From assembly GCA_037444075.1 (NCBI GenBank), contig JBBIND010000069.1:1-22628 (forward strand): DNA of 22,628 nucleotides, read 5' to 3'. The position numbers and the translations under genes were made by a program. The stretch is from JBBIND01 sp037444075. GTDB taxonomy: Bacteria; Acidobacteriota; Terriglobia; Bryobacterales; Bryobacteraceae. The notes below the pieces were generated by a model. That model made no database searches. It saw only the letters and a list, made by a program, of their open reading frames with translations, and was not told where the DNA came from. Within the stretch, counting starts at the first letter, position 1. The number at the start of each line of letters is the position of its first letter. This document shows, piece by piece, positions 1-7,849 of the stretch.

Positions 1-105
1 GAAAACCTGGCTGGAGTCAATCGCGGGCCCTTGTGCGAGGAAGAGATGAGCTTTATACGCCGTTTCGGCGATGCCGTTCACGACCGCGGCGGCCGGTTCA
101 GGTAG
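1..105 (+). CDS. C-terminal tail of an unidentified gene (partial, cut by window edge)
   Basis: Frame 1 is open from the first base to a TAG at 103-105 and encodes 34 residues, including the stretch GPLCEEEMSFIRRFGDAV. The stretch reads like the end of a real protein: a GPL turn, then an acidic helix with an amphipathic FIRRFGDAV segment. Several aldo/keto reductases end in a similar way, but 34 residues cannot settle the family. The frame ends 6 bases before the stop codon of the opposing guaA gene, which fits two convergent genes. The gene begins outside the window, so start, length and function cannot be judged. Confidence 0.35.
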   Translation, partial: ENLAGVNRGPLCEEEMSFIRRFGDAVHDRGGRFR

Positions 106-111
106 AGCGCC

Positions 112-1896
112 CTATTCCCATTCGATCGTAGCAGGGGGCTTGTGCGTCAAATCGTAGTAAACACCCCAGACGCCTTCGATTTCAAGCAGAGACGACACTA
201 TCTGGCCGAGTAGAACCGGCTCCATCAGGACGCTGCTGGCCGTCATGCCGTCGACCGAGTCCACCGGGCGCAGCACGACCGAATCTCTAGCCGCGCCCGC
301 ACCCACCGGAATAAGGACAACCGGAAACTGCCACACCTTCCGGTCAAAGCCGCTCTCGTGGGACAACCGCCGCACCACGGCGTCGGCTCGCCGTAGCCGA
401 TCCAACCGCGTAGCCGACAACTCACTGCGGAATACGCGCATGGTGCTCTTAGCGTCCCGCGAACCTGCCAGCCACACCACCCGATTGATTTCATCAATGC
501 GGTTGATCAACTCAGTGGCTTTTTCCTGAAGCCGGCTCGCCTCCTCGGTAGGCCCTTCAAGCGCCAACACGGGCCGGTAGCTCCGCGAGTCGCCCTGTAC
601 GCCTACGGAGTTGACGGGCAGAATCCAACCCTCCTCCAGGCGACGCGCCTCCTGGTCGGCTTCGGAACAGAGGCAACGGATGGCGAGTCCCGGTCCCGGG
701 AACGGGTGACGCTCCAGCAATTCCGCAGGCAGGCCCAATACGCGGCCGATTTCCCGCACTTCGTCCTTGTAGAAGGAGGCCAGCGGCTCTACGATTCGCC
801 CTGCGTCGATCAGTTGCTGGATGCCCTCTACGCGATTATGGTGCGTCTTGATCACATCGGCTTTGGCCGTACCGCCGCTTTCGATGGTGTCCGGATAGAT
901 CGTTCCCTGGCCCAGAATCCAGTGCCCGTCCAGATAGTGACCGGATTCGAGAATCCGCTCCTGCACGGCGACAAACTGCTGGCCGATGATATGGCGCTTG
1001 CGTTCCGGATCCCGCACTCCTGCAAGCGCGCCCAGGAACCTGTCTGCCGCGCTCTCCACTGAAAAATCGCCGCTGCTCAGTGATTCGAACACGCTGCTGA
1101 CGAACTCGGTTTCGCCCTCGCGCATCAGCCCTGTGTCCACGTAAGTGCCTTGCACGCGGTGGCGTCCCAATGCGCGGAGGCAAAGGGTGTACGCCACGGT
1201 GGAATCAACCCCTCCGCTGACAAAGAAGAAGACGTTACGATCGCCGGCCGTGGCGCGAATGCGCTCTTCCAGCGCGGCCACCTGATGCCTGGGTTCCCAG
1301 TCGCTCGTACAGCCGCAGACTTCGTACAGGAAGTTGCGGATCATCCGGGTTCCCTGCTCGGTATGCACGACCTCGGGATGGAACTGAACTCCGTAAAGCC
1401 GCCGGTCCGGGTCTCCCATCGCGGCGACCGGGCACGTGCCGGTTCGGGCGAGCACGAAAAAGCCCTCTGGAGGAGCCTCCACGGTGTCGCGATGGCTCAT
1501 CCAGACCCGCTGGCGCTGCGTAACGCCGGCCAACGGTCCCTCCGGGCGGACAGGCTCGAGGTAGGCCAACCCATATTCGCCGCGCTCGCCACGGCGCACC
1601 TTTCCGCCAAGCAGGTGAGCCATGAGTTGCTGCCCGTAGCAAATGCCCAGGATTGGGGTCAACCGAGGCATCGCGAAGATCTTCGGATCTACCGTCGGGC
1701 TGCCGGGTTCATAGACGCTGTTCGGACCGCCGCTGATGACGATGCCCCGTACGCCAGCCAGATCTTCCGCGGCTGTTTCACTGGGCCTGACCTCCGCGTA
1801 GACACCTAACTCCCGGATTCGCCGTGTGATGAGGTGGCAATACTGCCCTCCCGTGTCCAGCACGGCTATTTGCAGTGCGCCTGTCTCCTGGTTCAT
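112..1896 (-). CDS. guaA: GMP synthase (glutamine-hydrolysing), long eukaryote-like form
   Basis: Converts XMP, ATP and glutamine to GMP, the last step of guanine nucleotide synthesis in the cytoplasm. The N-terminal class I amidotransferase domain (about residues 8-195) has the nucleophile Cys86 in GICYGQQ and the His173/Glu175 pair in FHPE. The ATP-pyrophosphatase domain follows, with the P-loop SGGVDST at 227-233 and the HPFPGPGLAIR motif near 397-407. The protein ends in KPPATIEWE, the family C-terminus. At 594 aa it exceeds the usual bacterial length of about 515-525 aa. The extra part is LPVNSVGVQGDSRSY and what follows (residues 426-490), an additional dimerisation-like segment before the usual one, as in human GMPS (SVGVQGDCRSY). 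The ATG at 1896 lies 30 bases after the corrected end of the S41 protease gene, so the two are probably co-transcribed. No strong Shine-Dalgarno sequence is visible. Confidence 0.97.
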   Translation of the reverse strand: MNQETGALQIAVLDTGGQYCHLITRRIRELGVYAEVRPSETAAEDLAGVRGIVISGGPNSVYEPGSPTVDPKIFAMPRLTPILGICYGQQLMAHLLGGKVRRGERGEYGLAYLEPVRPEGPLAGVTQRQRVWMSHRDTVEAPPEGFFVLARTGTCPVAAMGDPDRRLYGVQFHPEVVHTEQGTRMIRNFLYEVCGCTSDWEPRHQVAALEERIRATAGDRNVFFFVSGGVDSTVAYTLCLRALGRHRVQGTYVDTGLMREGETEFVSSVFESLSSGDFSVESAADRFLGALAGVRDPERKRHIIGQQFVAVQERILESGHYLDGHWILGQGTIYPDTIESGGTAKADVIKTHHNRVEGIQQLIDAGRIVEPLASFYKDEVREIGRVLGLPAELLERHPFPGPGLAIRCLCSEADQEARRLEEGWILPVNSVGVQGDSRSYRPVLALEGPTEEASRLQEKATELINRIDEINRVVWLAGSRDAKSTMRVFRSELSATRLDRLRRADAVVRRLSHESGFDRKVWQFPVVLIPVGAGAARDSVVLRPVDSVDGMTASSVLMEPVLLGQIVSSLLEIEGVWGVYYDLTHKPPATIEWE

Positions 1897-1926
1897 GCCT
1901 CGGCGGCTAAGCGGGATCCTCTGGCA

Positions 1927-3529
1927 TTATTGGGTCTGCCCGGCGGCCTGCCGCCGTTGGACCAGCAATTGCCGGACATTGTCGAGCAACTCTTTTGCCT
2001 TGGGAAGTGACTCAATGGCCTTGAGCACGACCGGGTCCATCTCCACCGCCAGGCGCCGCGAATCATCCGGACCGAAGGCCGTGATGAACATCTCGCGCCG
2101 GAGCGTTTGGCGGACCCAGTCGTGGTTTTCGGCGTACTCTGCCTCGGTGAACTCGATTTCTTCCTGGAGCAGAAACTCGTGGAAGGCGTTCAGAACAGCC
2201 GCGTCCGGGCTCCAGTTCCGGGGCAGTTGTGTGCTGTGCGTCCCGAAATACTTGGGAGAAGTTAAAGAAGGCGTACTTGCGCAATAGTTGAATCTGGAAC
2301 GTGTTCAGCTTGGGCGGTGTGAACTTTTCGTCCGGGGCGATGCCCCCGCCACCGTACACCGTGCGGCCGCTGTCGGTCGTTCTGGCATCCTGCATATCCT
2401 GGGTTTCCACGTTCTTGCGATAGTAGTAATCGAAGAACGAGCGGTTCGCGTAGTCTCTCTGGATCAACCGTCCGCTGGGCGTGTAATAGCGCCCGGTCGT
2501 GAGGGCCAGCCCAGTATTTTCCGACAACGGATAGACCGTCTGGACGAGTCCCTTGCCAAAGGTGTTGTCGCCGAGGATCCAGGCGCGGTCATGATCCTGA
2601 AGAGCGCCTGCCACAATTTCCGCGGCGGAAGCCGAGTACCGGTTCACCAGGATGACGATCGGGTACTCCACGTTCCGGCCTGCATTGCGCGCCTGATAGG
2701 GCTTCACGCCCGTGGAACGCCCGCGGTGTTCCACCACCGTCTGACCCGCCGAGAGGAACCGGCTCGCCACGGTGACGCCTTCGCTCAACAAGCCACCGGG
2801 GTTGTCGCGCAGATCCAGAATCAGGCCTTTGATGTTCTTCTCCCCCAGTTGCCTCAGATTCTGTTCGACTTCCGCAGAGGTGTTCTCGTTGAACTGTTCG
2901 ATGTCCAGATAAGCGATGCCCGGCTTCAGCCAGAAAGCGTCATTCACGCTCCTTCGTGGGATCTCGTCGCGGATAATGTCGAACTCCAGGGGTGTGGGCA
3001 CTCCGGGGCGGGACACCCTTACCAGCACGCGCGTCCCCTTCGGCCCTTTGAGCAGGTCTGCCACCTCAGAGGTAGTGAGCCCTTCGGTGCTCTTTTCATT
3101 CACGGCCACGATGACGTCACCGGGCCGGATGCCTGCCTTGTAAGCGGGTGACCCCGTGAACGGGGTTACAACGATCGTCTTGCCGCCGCGTCCCTGAACC
3201 CACATGCCGACGCCGTAGTAGTGCCCGCGCTGGTCCTCTCGCAGCAGTTGGAAGTCGCGCGGGTCGAAGAAGCTGGAATGCGGGTCGAGCGTACGCAGCA
3301 TGCCCGGAATAGCGCCCTTGTAGATGGCCTTGTCGGCCGCCACCCGGTCGGCGAAGTTCCGCTCCAGAACGTCGTAGACCTTGCTAAATGTCTCGAGACT
3401 TTCGCGGATGTCGTCTTCCGAACTCGCCGCGGACACGCCCGCTGCGCCGGGCCCGTAAATGCCGCCCACGATGGAACAGACTGCGATGATCACTGGGATC
3501 ATCAGGATGGTGCGCCAGGATCGGATCAT
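1927..3529 (-). CDS. S41 (C-terminal processing) peptidase with PDZ domain, frameshifted near the 3' end
   Basis: Exported serine protease of the Ctp/Tsp family, expected to act in the periplasm on envelope proteins. The N-terminus has a membrane anchor/signal segment (about residues 7-23). A PDZ domain with a YGVGMWV carboxylate-binding loop lies near 105-175. The S41 catalytic domain carries Ser301 (SASAAE), Lys326 (FGKG) and Gln330, spaced as Ser430/Lys455/Gln459 of E. coli Tsp. Reading straight through gives a stop at 2063 and a nonsense Arg/Pro-rich tail after about residue 425. Dropping one base from the GGG run at 2254-2256 (CCC on the coding strand) gives NFSKYFGTH and a normal helical tail that ends ...QRRQAAGQTQ at the TAA at 1927-1929. 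The span given is this corrected gene. The ATG at 3529 has a GAGG ribosome site 9 bases upstream. It lies upstream of guaA on the same strand. Confidence 0.9.
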
Positions 3530-3710
3530 GCAGGACTACCTCGCCCCTCCCATCCAGTATATCGTACGGGGACTGCCACCACCGAAAACAGTCCTGGCAA
3601 TTCCGTACACGGATGATGGCAGGAGACTTGATCAACGGGACCCCGCGAGGAAATATGTTATCTGCGGGGCGGCGTCTTGGGCGGGTACTTCTCTGCTAGA
3701 GTAAGTGCTC
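3530..3710. promoter_or_regulatory. Divergent intergenic region between S41 protease and BNR protein genes
   Basis: These 181 bases separate two genes that point away from each other, so promoters for both should lie here. A TATACT hexamer is present on the minus strand (plus-strand AGTATA near 3567-3572) ahead of the protease gene, and a TTGATC near 3627 on the plus strand. Neither has a convincing partner hexamer at 16-18 bases. A 7-base inverted pair, CAGGACT at 3531 and AGTCCTG near 3591, spans the region. The assignment rests on position rather than on a clear motif. Confidence 0.3.
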
Positions 3711-4946
3711 ATGAGACACACGCTGGCTGTCTTCTTGTGGCTGGGCGCAGCTCTCTCAATGACTGCGCAGCAGGCTGCGCCCGAGACTGCGACGCCCGGG
3801 GGCGCCAAGCCCTTTCATCAGGCTGAACTGATCTTCCCCCTGGAGCACTGGCATAACCACTCCTCCTCCATCGTGGAGTTGCCCAACGGCGACCTGTTCG
3901 TTTGCTGGTACAACGGTTCGGGCGAGCGTACCGCGGATGATGTCGTAGTCCAGGCGGCGCGGAAACGGCGCGGGCAGCAGGAATGGGATCCGCGTTTCAA
4001 ACTGGCCGACGTGCCAAACTTCCCGGACACCAACCCGGCGCTGTTCGTCGATTCACGCCTCCGGCTGTGGTTGCTTTGGCCGGTGATTCTGGCCAACGAG
4101 TGGCACACCGCGCTGATGAAGTACCGAATCTCAAGCGATTACCTGGACGCGGGCAGACCGCCCCGCTGGGATTTGTCCGAGGAGATCCTCCTCATTCCCC
4201 GCAATTTTGCCGCGAGGGTCCAGCAGGTTGTGGAGCCCATGCTGAAGGAGGCGGCCGGCACACCCGCCGAGGCGTACTTGAAGCGCGTCCTGGCGAGGGC
4301 ATCAGACAAGTATTTCTCCCGCATGGGTTGGATGACGAGAGCCCACCCGATTGAGCTGCCCTCGGGAAGGATCCTGGTGCCGCTGTACTCCGACGGGTTC
4401 TCGTTCTCGCTGGTGGCCATTACCGACGACGGCGGGCTTACCTGGTCATCAAGTGAACCGATTGTGGGGGCGGGCGCCATCCAGCCGAGCATCGCAAGGA
4501 AGCGTGACGGGACGCTGGTAGCGTATATGCGCGACAACGGACCTCCGCCGAAGCGGCTGCTGATGAGCACGTCCGGCGACGATGGCGTAACGTGGTCGAC
4601 GGCTGTGGACACGGACATCTACAATCCAGGCGCCGGCGCGGAGGCCATCGTCCTGCGGGACGGCACGTGGGCGCTCGTCAACAACGACGTCGAGAAGGGA
4701 CGCCATTCCCTGGCGGTTTCGCTCTCCGATGATGAGGGCAAGACATGGAAGTGGAAACGGCGCCTGGAGTTGGACAAGCGCGCCGAGGGCGCGGGATCCT
4801 ACCACTATCCGTCGATGATTGAGGCGGCCGATGGCATGCTTCACGTGAGCTACAGCTATTTCCTGAACCATCTCCCCCGGGACGCGCCGCGCAAGTCGAT
4901 CAAGCATGCGCGCTTCAATGTAGCCTGGGTGAAGCAAGGCGACTAA
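3711..4946 (+). CDS. Exported BNR-repeat (sialidase-like) beta-propeller protein
   Basis: The N-terminus MRHTLAVFLWLGAALSMTAQ is a signal peptide, so the protein is exported. The rest is a six-bladed-propeller type sequence of the BNR_2 family. It begins with HSSSIVELPNGDLFVCWYNG and has three Asp-boxes: TDDGGLTW, SGDDGVTW and SDDEGKTW (about residues 240, 290 and 341, counted from GTG 3705). Family members are often called exo-alpha-sialidases, but the FRIP arginine motif of classical GH33 sialidases is absent. Hydrolysis of a sialic-acid-like or other 2-keto-sugar substrate is therefore only a possibility. The ATG at 3711 is chosen over an in-frame GTG at 3705 because it starts the signal peptide directly. 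The aldolase gene begins 19 bases after the stop, on the same strand, which suggests an operon. Confidence 0.85.
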   Translation: MRHTLAVFLWLGAALSMTAQQAAPETATPGGAKPFHQAELIFPLEHWHNHSSSIVELPNGDLFVCWYNGSGERTADDVVVQAARKRRGQQEWDPRFKLADVPNFPDTNPALFVDSRLRLWLLWPVILANEWHTALMKYRISSDYLDAGRPPRWDLSEEILLIPRNFAARVQQVVEPMLKEAAGTPAEAYLKRVLARASDKYFSRMGWMTRAHPIELPSGRILVPLYSDGFSFSLVAITDDGGLTWSSSEPIVGAGAIQPSIARKRDGTLVAYMRDNGPPPKRLLMSTSGDDGVTWSTAVDTDIYNPGAGAEAIVLRDGTWALVNNDVEKGRHSLAVSLSDDEGKTWKWKRRLELDKRAEGAGSYHYPSMIEAADGMLHVSYSYFLNHLPRDAPRKSIKHARFNVAWVKQGD

Positions 4947-4965
4947 GCGAAGGCAGGTGAACCAG

Positions 4966-5838
4966 ATGATACGCAGGCTTCGAACCGCGGCAGCCGGTTG
5001 GCTGCCTGTCTGGATGCTGGCGGGAGGAGTTTTCGTGCAGGCACAGGAATGGGAAAACCCGGTAAAGAAACAACTGCGTGAAGGCCAACCGGTGATCGGC
5101 GCTACTCTCTCGATTCCCAGCGCGGACGTAGCGGCGCAGGCAGCCAATCTCGGCTATGACTTTTTGTGGATTGAGATGGAGCACAGCGCCATCACGCTGG
5201 AATCCGCGCGCAACATGATCCTGGCGACGCGGGGACTCAAAGCGATACCGTTTATCCGCGTTCCAGTCAATGAGCTCTGGACCGCGAAGCGGGCACTCGA
5301 CACCGGCGCTCTGGGCGTGGTCTTCCCGTTCACGTCCACGCCGGAGCTGGCCCGGCAGGCGGTGGCAGCGTGCAAGTATCCTCCCGTGGGCAAGCGCGGC
5401 TCAGGCGCCGGGCTGGCTTCCATGCGCTGGCCTGCGCCGGAGGGCTACCAGAAGTTCGCGGACCGGAACGCCATGGTGATCGTCATCGTGGAAGATGCGT
5501 TGGGCGTTTCGCACGTTGAGGAAATCGCCGCGGTGGAAGGCATCGACGTGCTGTTCATCGGCACCAGCGATCTGTCATTCTCACTCGGCCATGGCAATCA
5601 GCCTGACCATCCCACGGTGCAGGCTGCCATTGCACGGATTGTCGCGGCGGCCAAGAGAAACAACGTGCCGCTCGGGCGTCCCTCCGGCAACCCGCAGCAG
5701 ATACAGGAATTCATCAAGCAGGGCTTCACCTTCTTCCAGGGGCCCAGCGAGCTTTCCATGATGAGCTCCGGCGCGCGGCTTCTGTTGCAGCCCATGGGGA
5801 AATCGGGCCTCGACCCGAAGAAGCAACTGCTGTATTGA
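4966..5838 (+). CDS. HpcH/HpaI-family aldolase with signal peptide
   Basis: A class II, metal-dependent 2-keto-3-deoxy-acid aldolase fold (TIM barrel), related to HpaI and 2-keto-3-deoxy-L-rhamnonate aldolase. Numbered from the upstream GTG at 4957, the catalytic residues are visible: His76 (IEMEHS), Arg101 (PFIRVP), and metal ligands Glu179 and Asp205 (IGTSDLS). The His-Arg spacing of 25 and Glu-Asp spacing of 26 match E. coli HpaI (H45/R70, E149/D175). The family's YPP.G.RG loop is present as YPPVGKRGSG. Unusually, the protein starts with an arginine-rich n-region, a hydrophobic stretch (LPVWMLAGGVFV) and QAQ, a typical signal peptide, so it is probably periplasmic. The ATG at 4966 is preferred because AGGTGA at 4955-4960 is a good ribosome site 5 bases upstream. 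Substrate unknown. Confidence 0.9.
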   Translation: MIRRLRTAAAGWLPVWMLAGGVFVQAQEWENPVKKQLREGQPVIGATLSIPSADVAAQAANLGYDFLWIEMEHSAITLESARNMILATRGLKAIPFIRVPVNELWTAKRALDTGALGVVFPFTSTPELARQAVAACKYPPVGKRGSGAGLASMRWPAPEGYQKFADRNAMVIVIVEDALGVSHVEEIAAVEGIDVLFIGTSDLSFSLGHGNQPDHPTVQAAIARIVAAAKRNNVPLGRPSGNPQQIQEFIKQGFTFFQGPSELSMMSSGARLLLQPMGKSGLDPKKQLLY

Positions 5839-5894
5839 GGCAGTCTGCGGCACTCTCCTTCCGGGGCGCAGTGACGGCGCAGGCCGGGCGCCAG

Positions 5895-6021
5895 GGGTGC
5901 TGAAGAAGCCGTAGGGCAGGCTGAAGCTCGCCCACGAGGGAACGCGAGCCGTTGGCTAGCCGTGTGGCAAAAGCTCCAGCTTGATGCGCGCCGGACCCAC
6001 CGGAAGGCTCTTTCAGCAGCC
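5895..6021. repeat. Fold-back (MITE/REP-like) intergenic repeat with imperfect terminal inverted repeats
   Basis: The interval between two convergent genes is almost entirely one imperfect palindrome. The outer arms are GGGTGCTGAAGAAGCC (5895-5910) and the complement of 6006-6021, GGCTGCTGAAAGAGCC, which agree at 13 of 16 positions. The inner arms are CAGGCTGAAGCTCGCCCAC (5917-5935) and the complement of 5962-5983, which starts CAAGCTGGAGCTTTTGCC; they pair with one two-base gap. The centre includes GGCTAGCC. It has no coding capacity. It may be a dispersed non-autonomous element, and transcripts from either side would fold into a long hairpin that could protect or terminate both mRNAs. The mltD-like stop codon (6024-6026) lies in the flank of the right arm. 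Only one copy is present in this window, so being dispersed is not shown. Confidence 0.5.
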
Positions 6022-6023
6022 TG

Positions 6024-7691
6024 CTAGGGGTGCAGGGCGGCTTGGCCCCTCTGCGGAGCTTTCGCGCCCGGGACGCCCGCGCCCGGGGAGGAAGTGCTCG
6101 CGGTGGATGAAGTGGTGCGCCGGACGGGTGGCTTGCGCTGAGTGGCGCCGCGCTTCTTGGCGGTGGCAGCGGGCAGCGGCTGATAGGCCACGGGAATCAT
6201 CAGCAGGTCCCCGTCTTCCATGTCCTCGGTGGCGCCTCCGTTAACGTCGCTGATGGACTTCGCCGTGGTCTTGTACCGCCGCGCAATTTCCACCAGCGTT
6301 TCACCCGCGCCCACGCGGTGCACGCGCCAACTGTCGCGGCGGGAGGCCGGGATGGCATTCAACATGGCCTGCAAAGCATTCCCCGCGCCTTTGGGCACGT
6401 GAACGGCATAACCAGCCGGGACCACGCTCTTCAGGATGGCAGGGTTGAGGTCCCTGATCTCCGAAAGCGGCCGCTCGATGATGTCAGCAATCAGGGATAG
6501 GTGCGTGGATGCACCCACCTGCACCGTGGAATACTCCAGCGGAGGCTCCACATCGATCTCCTCCAGCCCGTAATCCTGCGGGTTCTTGGCCATGATGGTC
6601 ATCGCCAAAATCACCGGCACGTAGTTGGCCGTCTCCTTGGGCAGCACATTCCGCCTGCGGAGCTCCCAGAAATCAGCGTAACCGGTGCGCTCGACGGCGC
6701 TGGTTACGCGGCCGGGGCCGCAATTGTAGGCCGCCATCGCCAGATACCAGTCGCCGAACTGCTCGTAGAGGTCCCGCAGATGGCGAGCCGCGGCGCGAGT
6801 GGCTTTTTCCGGGTCCATCCGGTCGTCGGTGCCTGTCACTTGCATCAGGCCGTATTCCCGTCCCCGGAACCGCATGAACTGCCACATGCCAGTGGCCTTC
6901 TTCCGCGAGACGGCGCGGGGCATGAAGCCGGATTCGGCCTGCGCGAGGTGAATCAGCTCCCGCGGCACGCCCTCTTCGTCCAGAATCCTGAAGATCAGGT
7001 CACGGTACTTGCCGGCCCGGCGGAGCCCGGAAATCAGGATGCGGCGCCCGCGCTGAGAAGAGAAGTAGTTGACGTAGCCAACGACGGCGTCGTTGACATC
7101 GAGAGGCAACTGCGAAAGCGTCGCCTGAACTTCCTCCCGGACACGCAGCTTGAGCTGAGGATCCACCGGGAAAGTCAGCGAGAGGATTTCATCCAGCGGC
7201 GAGGCTTCCAGAAAAGGCTCCTGAGCGGAAAGTCCGCCGCCCAGCCCTTCCACGTCCAGACTGTAGATCGATTCGACAAGCTGACGGAGCCTCTCTTCTA
7301 CGCGCCGCCGGTCCGACAGGTCCGCTGGTGCGGAAAGCAGCACGTCAAGCGCGCGGTCAAATTCGCGGCGAGCACCTTCAGCGTCGCCATTCTGGTACAA
7401 AAGCCTTCCCGCCTGATACCGCTTCTCGGCCGAGCGGATACGCGTATCGGCTTCATAAGACCGGGGTGGAGGCTGCTCGGCTGAGACCAGGAGCAGCACC
7501 GGACGCGGGGGATACACGGCAGGCTGCACCGCCGGAGGCTCAGCAATGAGCGTCACGGGCGGGGGCGCCGGCGACGGCGGCACGAACGCCATCCGGGGAG
7601 TAAGCTGCCGGAAAGGAGAGCACCCGGAGGCAGCCAGGAGGATGGCGGCCAGCGAGAGAAATGGCAGGAACCTCGCGGTGGTCTGGCTCAT
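6024..7691 (-). CDS. Membrane-bound lytic murein transglycosylase (MltD-like lipoprotein) with LysM
   Basis: Cleaves the glycan strands of peptidoglycan to 1,6-anhydromuramic acid products, acting in the periplasm from a lipid anchor. Starting at the ATG at 7691, the protein has a signal peptide with lipobox LAASGC (lipidated Cys24). A proline-rich linker and a short TPR-like segment (RYQAGRLLYQNGDAEGARRE) follow. The SLT domain carries catalytic Glu253 in AQAESGF, then GMWQFM and AAYNCGPG. A LysM domain (about 455-501, HRVGAGETLVEIARRY to LMIPV) follows and a weaker LysM-like stretch precedes it (about 387-435). The tail is basic and Ser/Thr-rich. A TTG at 7733 would add 14 residues in front of the signal peptide, so the ATG at 7691 is preferred. 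The gene is downstream of the YncE/phosphoesterase gene on the same strand, 158 bases away. Confidence 0.92.
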   Translation of the reverse strand: MSQTTARFLPFLSLAAILLAASGCSPFRQLTPRMAFVPPSPAPPPVTLIAEPPAVQPAVYPPRPVLLLVSAEQPPPRSYEADTRIRSAEKRYQAGRLLYQNGDAEGARREFDRALDVLLSAPADLSDRRRVEERLRQLVESIYSLDVEGLGGGLSAQEPFLEASPLDEILSLTFPVDPQLKLRVREEVQATLSQLPLDVNDAVVGYVNYFSSQRGRRILISGLRRAGKYRDLIFRILDEEGVPRELIHLAQAESGFMPRAVSRKKATGMWQFMRFRGREYGLMQVTGTDDRMDPEKATRAAARHLRDLYEQFGDWYLAMAAYNCGPGRVTSAVERTGYADFWELRRRNVLPKETANYVPVILAMTIMAKNPQDYGLEEIDVEPPLEYSTVQVGASTHLSLIADIIERPLSEIRDLNPAILKSVVPAGYAVHVPKGAGNALQAMLNAIPASRRDSWRVHRVGAGETLVEIARRYKTTAKSISDVNGGATEDMEDGDLLMIPVAYQPLPAATAKKRGATQRKPPVRRTTSSTASTSSPGAGVPGAKAPQRGQAALHP

Positions 7692-7766
7692 GCGGCGGCA
7701 CACATCATCTGGAGTCTCGACAACCGCATACAAATTAGGACTTTACACCAGTTTTCCTGCCGCGTG

Positions 7767-7799
7767 CAAGCCTCCCTCAGGAATCGAGGGGGCGGCTTG
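7767..7799. repeat. Intergenic hairpin between YncE/phosphoesterase and mltD-like genes
   Basis: CAAGCC then CCCTC, a 7-base loop, GAGGG and GGCTTG form an interrupted stem of 11 pairs. It lies about 50 bases after the stop of the - strand phosphoesterase gene and about 75 bases before the next gene. Neither side is followed by a T run, so intrinsic termination is unlikely; it may be an mRNA-stabilising structure or chance in GC-rich DNA. Confidence 0.3.
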
Positions 7800-7849
7800 A
7801 GGCGGAGAACGGCGCCGGCAGGGCAACAGAAACGGCTCAATCCGGGCTT

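Noticed and set aside
2288..3151. A 287-codon plus-strand frame opposite the S41 protease gene
   Set aside because: It lies wholly over the PDZ and catalytic domains of the protease and has no recognisable domain.
3711..4946. A firm call of the BNR protein as a sialidase
   Set aside because: Asp-boxes and the propeller are clear, but the FRIP arginine motif of classical sialidases is missing, so the activity is left open.
6501..7484. A 327-codon plus-strand frame opposite the transglycosylase gene
   Set aside because: The minus strand has lipobox, SLT and LysM motifs here; the plus frame has only compositionally biased sequence.
7767..7799. The intergenic hairpin as a terminator of the phosphoesterase gene
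   Set aside because: There is no T run after the stem on either strand, so it is listed only as a hairpin.
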